From positions 1 through 36,483 of the forward strand of contig JAZLCA010000083.1 of the NCBI GenBank assembly GCA_045613985.1: DNA of 36,483 nucleotides, read 5' to 3'. The notes beneath the pieces were generated by a model. It did not search any database. It was given only the letters and a program-made list of their open reading frames with translations, and was not told where the DNA came from. The DNA is from SIG644 sp045613985. GTDB lineage: Bacteria; Bacillota; Clostridia; Oscillospirales; CAG-272. How positions within the stretch are numbered: position 1 is the stretch's first letter; the number at the start of each line of letters is the position of its first letter. Of the stretch, positions 30,644-36,483 are shown in pieces. Made by a program: the position numbers and the translations under genes.

Positions 30644-33600
30644 CTACATGGAATTTTGTTGAGCAATTTCCGTATATTTTTCAAACAATTTGTGAATAAA
30701 CGGAAGTATATTTTCGCCGGATTTCAGTTTGATATTCAAATGAGGATCTCCATTCATGGCCATACGCAGACGTCCCGGCAACGAAGCTGATAGTTCTGCC
30801 CAGACATCAAAATCAATTTTCTCGGGATAAATTTGAATGATGTCGTTGTCCTGTCGAATTTGCTTAATTCCGCATTTTTTACCCATAGCGCGTATCAAGG
30901 CAATGTCCAACAGATTTTCCGTTGCTTTGGGGATGTCTCCGAATCTATCTAGCATTTCATCCAAAATATCATCTTTGTCCTGCGAGGTATCAATCATGGC
31001 GATCTTTTTGTACATTTCCATTCGTTGAGAAGGATATGGGACGTATTTGTCCGGAATATATGCGTCAAAATTGACTGAAATGGTACATTCCGGCTCGGGT
31101 TTCGGAGCTTCGCCCTTCTCTTCCAGTACCGCCTGATTTAACAATTTGATATACAGATCGTATCCGACGGCATCCATGTGTCCGTGTTGTTCCGTACCCA
31201 GAAGATTGCCCGCACCACGAATTTCCATATCACGAAGCGCGATTTTAAAGCCCGCTCCAAACTCGGCGTAATCGCGGATAGCCTCCAGTCGTTTTTGGGC
31301 GATCTCGGGGAGGGCTTTGAATTTGGGATAAGTGAAATAAGCGTAAGCGCGGCGGGAGGAGCGTCCCACACGGCCTCGTAATTGATGCAACTGAGACAAA
31401 CCGAGACGGTGAGCATTGTCCACGATAAGAGTGTTGGCATTGGGAACATCGACACCGGTTTCGATAATCGTGGTGCATATCAAAATATCGATTTCACCTT
31501 GGATCATTTTCTCCCAGATATCCTCCAGCGCGTCCTTCTCCATTTTTCCATGTGCAACGGTGATGCGCGCCTCGGGAATTTCTTTGGCGATTTTGGCCGC
31601 GACATCATCAATGGTTTCAACGATATTGTGCAAATAGAAAATTTGGCCCCCGCGTCTCAATTCTCTGCGGATAGCTTCAGTGACAATCAACTCATCATCT
31701 TCCAGCACGTAAGTTTGAACCGGAAGACGGTCTCCGGGAGCTTCGTCTAAAACAGAAATGTCTCGTAAACCACCCATAGCCATGTTTAACGTTCTTGGGA
31801 TCGGCGTTGCAGACAAAGTCAGAACATCGACGTTGCCGACCATTTGCTTTAATTTTTCCTTTTGTACTACACCAAAGCGTTGTTCTTCATCCACGATCAG
31901 CAATCCTAAATCGTGGAATGTGACGTCCTTGCCAATCAAACGGTGGGTACCGATCAGAACATCCACTTCACCTCGTTTCAATCGGCGCAAAGTGAGCTCT
32001 TGTTCTTTATTTGTCCGGAATCTGGATATCATATCCACATGCACCCCAAAAGCTCGCATACGGCTCGTGAAGGTCTGGTAGTGTTGAAGTGCCAGTATCG
32101 TGGTTGGAACAAGCACAGCCACCTGTTTGCCTCCCAAAACGGCCTTGTAAGCCGCTCTGAGTGCCACCTCGGTTTTACCGAAACCAACGTCACCGCAAAG
32201 AAGGCGATCCATCGGGACAGTAGACACCATATCACGTTTGACGTCATTAACAGCACGCAGCTGTCCTTCGGTTTCTTCGTATTCAAAAGCCGCTTCAAAA
32301 TTTCGTTGAAACTCATCGTCATGTGGAAAAGCAAAGCCGGGACGGCGTTCGCGCTCAGCGTACAGCTTGATCAGATCCTTGGCAATATCCTTGACGGAAG
32401 CCTTGGTTTTGGCCTTGGTACGATTCCAAGTTTCTCCACCGAATTTCGACAGCTTGACCAAGCCGTCATCAGCGTGGGAACCAATATACTTGGAAACCAT
32501 ATCCAGCTTCTCTGTCGGCAAAAACAATTTATCACTGCCAGCGTACTGAATGCCGATATAGTCGCGTGTGATACCCGCAATGGTCATGGTTTCAATGCCG
32601 GTATATCGACCGATACCGTAATTTTCGTGAACGACAAAGTCGCCAATCTCCAGATCGGCATAAGAAAGGATCGCTTGTGAAGCGCTTTTTTTCTTTTTAC
32701 TGCTTTTTACTTTTCCGCTGGTTGCCAAACTGCCCTTTCGGGTATCCGGGTTGGTGGATAACACCGCGACTCGCGGACTGACCAGTTCAAATCCTGCCAG
32801 ATACTGTTGCCAAAGAATGTGGATGCTTCCTTTTGGCACGTCGATCAAAGAAAATTCTTTCGTTTGGGCAAGGGAAACGGAAAAATCTTTATCCTGCAAA
32901 AGACCGTACAGATTTTGGGCATAGATCTCATTCTCCGCAAGTAAAACAATGCGGTAATTCTGCGAACAATATGACCTTAAATCCTCTTCGAGCAAGGTGA
33001 AATTATCTCCGTAAGACACCATTTGCTTGGAGCGAAAACCAAACATTCCCGATAATTTTCTTCCGGATAAGCCGTAGGACATAGAGTCGACGTGCAACGT
33101 CACATTTCGAGAAAGGAATATGTCAAAAGCAGCATTTGGTTGAGAATAATCGGTATACTTAGGCGCGATGGTTCCGCCGGTCAATAATTCTTCAATTGTT
33201 TGATTTCTATGCCATTCAGAGGCCTTCAAGCGTTCGTAAATGTTATTGGTGCCAAGCAGGAACACCGGAGAGCGATCCAAAAAATAGTCCAAAAGACTGC
33301 TTTTTTGCGGATAGATCAAAGAGATGTATTTGTCCGCAAACGGAATATCCGTTCCGCTTTCGATGCTGCGATCAACCGCCGCTGCTTCTTTGATCAGCTC
33401 TTGTTCAACCTTTTCTTCGTGCTGTGCTTTAAACTGCGCTGATATGGCTTTTTTGAGAGCATTTTTTTCGTCATGGTCAAGCAGAATTTCTCTTGCAGGG
33501 GGAAGTTGGGCATTCATCACCGTAGTGTGAATCCGTTGCGAATCCACATCGAACAGCCCCATACGGTCTACTTCATCGCCAAATAATTCAATTCGTAAAG

Positions 33601-34231
33601 CCATGGAGCCGTCAAGTTCCAAGCCGTCCTCATCGGTATAATGACCGTGCGGCGGATAGATATCAACAATGCCTCCGCGAATGGCAAACTGTCCCTTACC
33701 ATCGACCATGTCGGCGCGGATATATCCGGCTGCTGTCAGTTGGCGGGATAGTCGTTCAAGATCGATATTGCTGTCAAAATCCAGTTGTAAAACAGAATCT
33801 GCCAATCGTTCGGGAGGGATGGTATAACCTAAGGCCGCATCCGGAGTGGTAACTACTACGTCAAGATTGTTATTGAGGAGCGAAAACAACACGTCAAGCC
33901 TCTCATGCTCATACTCATGGGAGGCGGTGATGTTATAAAAAGTAAAATCTCGTCCGATATAGAAGGCACTCCGTACGCCAAAGCGCTGCAGAGTATTATT
34001 GATGCGGACACAGTCCTTTTCTTCAGCGCACACAATCAATGCTGCCTTCCCTTTGGGAAGATCTGCGAGTAGCGAGACGATCATTGCATCCGATGCGCCT
34101 TCGCAAAGGCCGTTGATCAGTACGGGTAACGGCTTGGGCGCTTTGAACTGCTTAGTAACCGTTTCAAGCAGTTGGGAGTACTCTTTGTCTTCCCGAATGG
34201 TTTGTGTGAGTAACATATCGTTGCCCATCAT
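30644..34231 (-). CDS. mfd: Transcription-repair coupling factor
   Basis: Removes RNA polymerase stalled at DNA lesions and recruits UvrA. 1195 residues from the ATG at 34231. UvrB-like N-terminal region, RID-like domain with ILSYADLEIGDFVVHENYGIGRYTGIET, then the translocase with Walker A GDVGFGKT (about 680-687), DEEQ (781-784), LSATPIPRTL, and QLRGRVGRS, and a C-terminal TRCF domain. Start overlaps the pth stop as ATGA; a further in-frame ATG four codons upstream lies inside pth. No strong ribosome binding site, so translation is probably coupled to pth. pth-mfd neighbourhood is common in Firmicutes. Confidence 0.97.
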   Translation of the reverse strand: MMGNDMLLTQTIREDKEYSQLLETVTKQFKAPKPLPVLINGLCEGASDAMIVSLLADLPKGKAALIVCAEEKDCVRINNTLQRFGVRSAFYIGRDFTFYNITASHEYEHERLDVLFSLLNNNLDVVVTTPDAALGYTIPPERLADSVLQLDFDSNIDLERLSRQLTAAGYIRADMVDGKGQFAIRGGIVDIYPPHGHYTDEDGLELDGSMALRIELFGDEVDRMGLFDVDSQRIHTTVMNAQLPPAREILLDHDEKNALKKAISAQFKAQHEEKVEQELIKEAAAVDRSIESGTDIPFADKYISLIYPQKSSLLDYFLDRSPVFLLGTNNIYERLKASEWHRNQTIEELLTGGTIAPKYTDYSQPNAAFDIFLSRNVTLHVDSMSYGLSGRKLSGMFGFRSKQMVSYGDNFTLLEEDLRSYCSQNYRIVLLAENEIYAQNLYGLLQDKDFSVSLAQTKEFSLIDVPKGSIHILWQQYLAGFELVSPRVAVLSTNPDTRKGSLATSGKVKSSKKKKSASQAILSYADLEIGDFVVHENYGIGRYTGIETMTIAGITRDYIGIQYAGSDKLFLPTEKLDMVSKYIGSHADDGLVKLSKFGGETWNRTKAKTKASVKDIAKDLIKLYAERERRPGFAFPHDDEFQRNFEAAFEYEETEGQLRAVNDVKRDMVSTVPMDRLLCGDVGFGKTEVALRAAYKAVLGGKQVAVLVPTTILALQHYQTFTSRMRAFGVHVDMISRFRTNKEQELTLRRLKRGEVDVLIGTHRLIGKDVTFHDLGLLIVDEEQRFGVVQKEKLKQMVGNVDVLTLSATPIPRTLNMAMGGLRDISVLDEAPGDRLPVQTYVLEDDELIVTEAIRRELRRGGQIFYLHNIVETIDDVAAKIAKEIPEARITVAHGKMEKDALEDIWEKMIQGEIDILICTTIIETGVDVPNANTLIVDNAHRLGLSQLHQLRGRVGRSSRRAYAYFTYPKFKALPEIAQKRLEAIRDYAEFGAGFKIALRDMEIRGAGNLLGTEQHGHMDAVGYDLYIKLLNQAVLEEKGEAPKPEPECTISVNFDAYIPDKYVPYPSQRMEMYKKIAMIDTSQDKDDILDEMLDRFGDIPKATENLLDIALIRAMGKKCGIKQIRQDNDIIQIYPEKIDFDVWAELSASLPGRLRMAMNGDPHLNIKLKSGENILPFIHKLFEKYTEIAQQNSM

Positions 34232-34860
34232 TTTCCGTTGCATAGCTGCATCGCGCCGTCAATGTCGCCCTGCAGTACTTTGAGAGCACCATCATAAGCT
34301 TTCTCAAAAGAGGCAAACAAAAGCTTTTGCTCTTCCTTGTTGAATTCGGAAAGAACCCAATCGGCAAGATCGTAATCGGGATGCGGCTTTTCTCCGACAC
34401 CGAAGCGGATGCGGGGGAATTCGTCTGTATCCATGAGGCGGATAATGCTGCGAAGGCCGCGCTGTCCTCCGTCACTTCCCTTTTTACGGACCCTGATGCG
34501 TCCTACATCGAGCGAGATGTCATCCGAGAAAACCAGTACATTCTCCATGGGAACTTTGTAAAAGGCCGTTGCCTGTTGGACCGATTCGCCCGAGGCGTTC
34601 ATAAAAGTCTGCGGTTTCATCAGTAATACCCGCTTACCTGCTACGGTTGCCTCCCCAACGAGTGCCTTGAATTTCAGCTTGTTGATCTGAACCCCGCAAC
34701 GCTGAGAAAAATAATCCATCATCAAATATCCTGCATTGTGGCGGGTATGAAAATATTTATCCCCAGGGTTGCCAAGCCCCACGATGATATGCGTGATAGG
34801 ACCCGCAGCAGAATCGTCTTCTTTGGAGATTTTTTTGAACAGTGCAAAAATATCAGTCAT
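34228..34860 (-). CDS. pth: Peptidyl-tRNA hydrolase
   Basis: Recycles peptidyl-tRNA released from stalled ribosomes. 210 residues with an N-terminal extension of about 20 compared with typical Pth. VGLGNPGDKY, catalytic HNAGY, KPQTFMNASGESV (Asn) and LVFSDDISL (Asp) are all present. Start overlaps the upstream stop by eight bases (34853-34860), and the stop overlaps mfd by four, so the three genes form a coupled unit. Confidence 0.96.
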   Translation of the reverse strand: MTDIFALFKKISKEDDSAAGPITHIIVGLGNPGDKYFHTRHNAGYLMMDYFSQRCGVQINKLKFKALVGEATVAGKRVLLMKPQTFMNASGESVQQATAFYKVPMENVLVFSDDISLDVGRIRVRKKGSDGGQRGLRSIIRLMDTDEFPRIRFGVGEKPHPDYDLADWVLSEFNKEEQKLLFASFEKAYDGALKVLQGDIDGAMQLCNGK

Positions 34861-35545
34861 TTTGATAAAAATCCTTTGCGTTTTTTGAAATTTCCTTTTC
34901 GTCCAACGGAACGCGCGGCAGATTCCAATGGAATACGGTAGCGCATGCGCGGATAATAATGATCATCAACATCGCTGCGCCCTGCGTGATCGCCAAGGGA
35001 ACGTTGAAGTAAAATAACGTCCAGTATAACAGTGCGCCTATGATAGAGGCAACCGCGTAGATTCGCTTTTGTAGTACGTAAGGAGTGTGGCGGCTCATCA
35101 TATCGCGCAAGACGCCTCCGCCAATGCCTGTTGTCATGCCCATGCAGACGCATAGAAACGCATTGTCGGAATATCCGGCATTCATAGCAACCTGAACTCC
35201 GGTTACAGTAAAAGCAGAAAGCCCAATGGCATCAAACAAATTGTGAACTTTATCGATCCTTGCCTTCACTACGGGATTTCGCCAACCGTTCCAAAGTCTC
35301 GCTGTAATAAACACGGCAGACACCATGATCACAACAATAACGATGGCAAGGTAGTTGGTGAAAAATCGAGGCGGAACTTCACCAAGCAGAACATCGCGCA
35401 AAATGCCGCCGCCCAGTGCCGTGATCATTCCAAGAAAGAAAACGCCGAACAAATCCAGCTTGCGTTCAATCGCAATCATGGCACCCGAAACAGCCGCTGC
35501 CGCGACACCGATATTATCCGTAATATAAATCCACCACTCTGACAT
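34853..35545 (-). CDS. UPF0126/TRIC-like membrane protein
   Basis: 230 residues. Two internal repeats each contain the GGGILRD or GGGVLRD motif (about 46-52 and 141-147), and about six to seven hydrophobic segments are seen. This is the YicG/YadS (UPF0126) family, related to trimeric intracellular cation channels; in some bacteria members have been linked to glycine transport. Substrate here unknown. Start follows AAGGGGA. First gene of the transcript to pth and mfd. Confidence 0.9.
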   Translation of the reverse strand: MSEWWIYITDNIGVAAAAVSGAMIAIERKLDLFGVFFLGMITALGGGILRDVLLGEVPPRFFTNYLAIVIVVIMVSAVFITARLWNGWRNPVVKARIDKVHNLFDAIGLSAFTVTGVQVAMNAGYSDNAFLCVCMGMTTGIGGGVLRDMMSRHTPYVLQKRIYAVASIIGALLYWTLFYFNVPLAITQGAAMLMIIIIRACATVFHWNLPRVPLDEKEISKNAKDFYQND

Positions 35546-35591
35546 ACATTCCCCTTCTTTGTATTTTTTGTTTATGTAGCCTCAACAAATT

Positions 35592-35620
35592 ATTATACTA
35601 TTTTTTCTGTGTAATGTCAA
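35592..35620 (-). promoter_or_regulatory. Consensus promoter of the UPF0126-pth-mfd transcript
   Basis: Minus-strand TTGACA, 17-base spacer, TATAAT, about 47 bases upstream of the first start. Confidence 0.85.
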
Positions 35621-35732
35621 ACATTTTTTTATAAAATCCCCGTGTTTCTGTAATCGTGGACAATATATTCCTCAAAAACTCTTTATTCACAAATTGTTTA
35701 CAAATGCAATTGATAAAAACTTGGCAAAAACC

Positions 35733-35761
35733 TTTTCAAACGTGCTGATTTGTGCTATAAT
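35733..35761 (+). promoter_or_regulatory. Promoter for ppdK
   Basis: TTTTCA, 17-base spacer, TATAAT with TGC before the -10. Predicted start near 35768, leaving a leader of about 112 bases. A second weak possibility is TTGACG at 35802 with GTTAAT at 35825. Confidence 0.6.
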
Positions 35762-35777
35762 ATCAGGTGCGATTGAC

Positions 35778-35803
35778 AAAAAAGTCCGTATTGGGCTTTT
35801 TTT
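35778..35803 (+). terminator. Terminator-like hairpin inside the ppdK leader
   Basis: AAAAAAGTCC pairs with GGGCTTTTTT (one G-T pair) around GTATT, with a run of seven T at its end. It starts about ten bases after the predicted transcription start. No plus-strand gene lies upstream, so it should act on the ppdK transcript itself. Confidence 0.55.
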
Positions 35804-35879
35804 GACGCGTTTACATGCCAGAATGTTAATCGCCACAGCATAGTTTCCAATTAAATTTTTTATAATGGAGGATTTCCAA

Positions 35880-36483
35880 ATGGCAAAAAAGTATTGCTAT
35901 CTCTTCTCCGAGGGTAACGCTAGCATGCGTGAGATCCTTGGTGGTAAGGGAGCCAACCTCGCAGAGATGACCAACATCGGTCTTCCTGTTCCCCAGGGCT
36001 TTACCATTTCTACCGAAGCCTGCACCCAGTACTATGAGGACGGCCGTCAGATCAACGATGAGATCATGGCTGAGATCATGGACTACATCGTAAAGATGGA
36101 GGGTGTTACCGGTAAGAAATTCGGTGACCTTGAGAACCCCCTGCTCGTTTCCGTTCGTTCCGGTGCTCGCGCATCCATGCCCGGTATGATGGATACCATT
36201 CTGAACCTCGGTCTGAACGAAGAGGTTGTTGAAGTTATGGCTAAGAAGTCCGGCAACGCTCGTTGGGCTTACGACTGCTACAGAAGATTTATCCAGATGT
36301 ACTCCGACGTCGTTATGGAAGTCGGCAAGAAGTACTTCGAGGAGCTCATCGACGAGATGAAGAAGGCAAAGGGCGTTGTTTACGACGTTGACCTTACCGC
36401 TGAGGACCTTAAGGAACTCGCTAATCAGTTTAAGGCTGAGTACAAGGCTAAGATCGGCGCAGACTTCCCCACCGATCCCAAGG
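35880..36483 (+). CDS. ppdK: Pyruvate, phosphate dikinase (N-terminal part, cut by window)
   Basis: Interconverts pyruvate, ATP and phosphate with PEP, AMP and pyrophosphate, a glycolytic enzyme in many anaerobic Clostridia. 201 residues are visible of an expected 870 or so. KKYCYLFSEGNASMREILGGKGANLAEMTNIGLPVPQGFTI and LLVSVRSGARASMPGMMDTILNLGLN are hallmark N-terminal ATP-grasp text. The ATG follows GGAGGA. Codon use is strongly biased and the gene runs open to the window edge, consistent with high expression. Confidence 0.96.
   Translation, partial: MAKKYCYLFSEGNASMREILGGKGANLAEMTNIGLPVPQGFTISTEACTQYYEDGRQINDEIMAEIMDYIVKMEGVTGKKFGDLENPLLVSVRSGARASMPGMMDTILNLGLNEEVVEVMAKKSGNARWAYDCYRRFIQMYSDVVMEVGKKYFEELIDEMKKAKGVVYDVDLTAEDLKELANQFKAEYKAKIGADFPTDPK

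Noticed and set aside
1..36483. tRNA, rRNA, CRISPR arrays and intact insertion sequences
   Set aside because: No cloverleaf, no repeat-spacer pattern and no transposase were found on either strand; this was judged by eye, not by a covariance search.

Overview
The window reads as a chromosomal segment of a spore-forming member of the Firmicutes, class Clostridia. Pointers are spoIIID, a SpoID/LytB-type protein with peptidoglycan-binding repeats, an IreB-family protein, a lysine-riboswitch dap/lys operon, a pyruvate phosphate dikinase start, AGGAGG-type ribosome binding sites almost everywhere, and sigma-A promoters that often carry an extended -10. I cannot name a genus. No tRNA, rRNA, CRISPR array or intact insertion sequence was seen.

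Layout. 1-4.9 kb: 3'-truncated ABC-F ATPase (-), glucuronate isomerase uxaC (+), an Xer-type tyrosine recombinase (-), a small membrane protein (+). 4.9-9.9 kb (-): a carboxypeptidase-regulatory-like protein, a SpoIID protein with three peptidoglycan-binding repeats, a second peptidoglycan-binding protein, and clpC, closely spaced. 9.9-12 kb (-): ireB-like, ribF and a chloramphenicol-acetyltransferase-like gene. 12-18.4 kb (+): a three-gene cassette with its own strong promoter (TerB-N/TerB-C protein, BrxD-like P-loop ATPase, Lhr-like DEAH helicase) followed without a terminator by degV. 18.4-21.1 kb: two small orphan proteins, a PRPP synthetase, a flavodoxin-like protein. 21.3-22.6 kb: a compositionally mosaic, phage/ICE-like polyvalent protein remnant. 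22.7-25.8 kb: spoIIID with a sigma-E-like promoter, divergent from a SpoU-family methyltransferase, then two membrane proteins (one YesL/DUF624). 25.9-29.2 kb (-): lysine riboswitch-dapA-dapB-lysA. 29.2-35.6 kb (-): UPF0126/TRIC-like protein, pth, mfd and a foldase-like lipoprotein, coupled by overlaps. 35.7 kb to the end (+): ppdK, with a terminator-like hairpin in its leader.

The strongest candidate for an unusual system is the TerB-N / BrxD-like ATPase / Lhr-like helicase triad at 12.1-17.5 kb. It resembles the three-gene Shango (SngABC) anti-phage architecture and the brxD-brxHI pair of type 2 BREX, but has no pglX, pglZ or nuclease partner and sits among housekeeping genes. Other points worth a second look are the SpoIID/peptidoglycan-binding cluster leading into a clpC that lacks ctsR-mcsAB, the GC-mosaic polyvalent remnant, the ppdK leader hairpin, and an ABC-F protein with Gln in place of the second Walker B glutamate. 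All assignments come from reading the sequence; no search was run.
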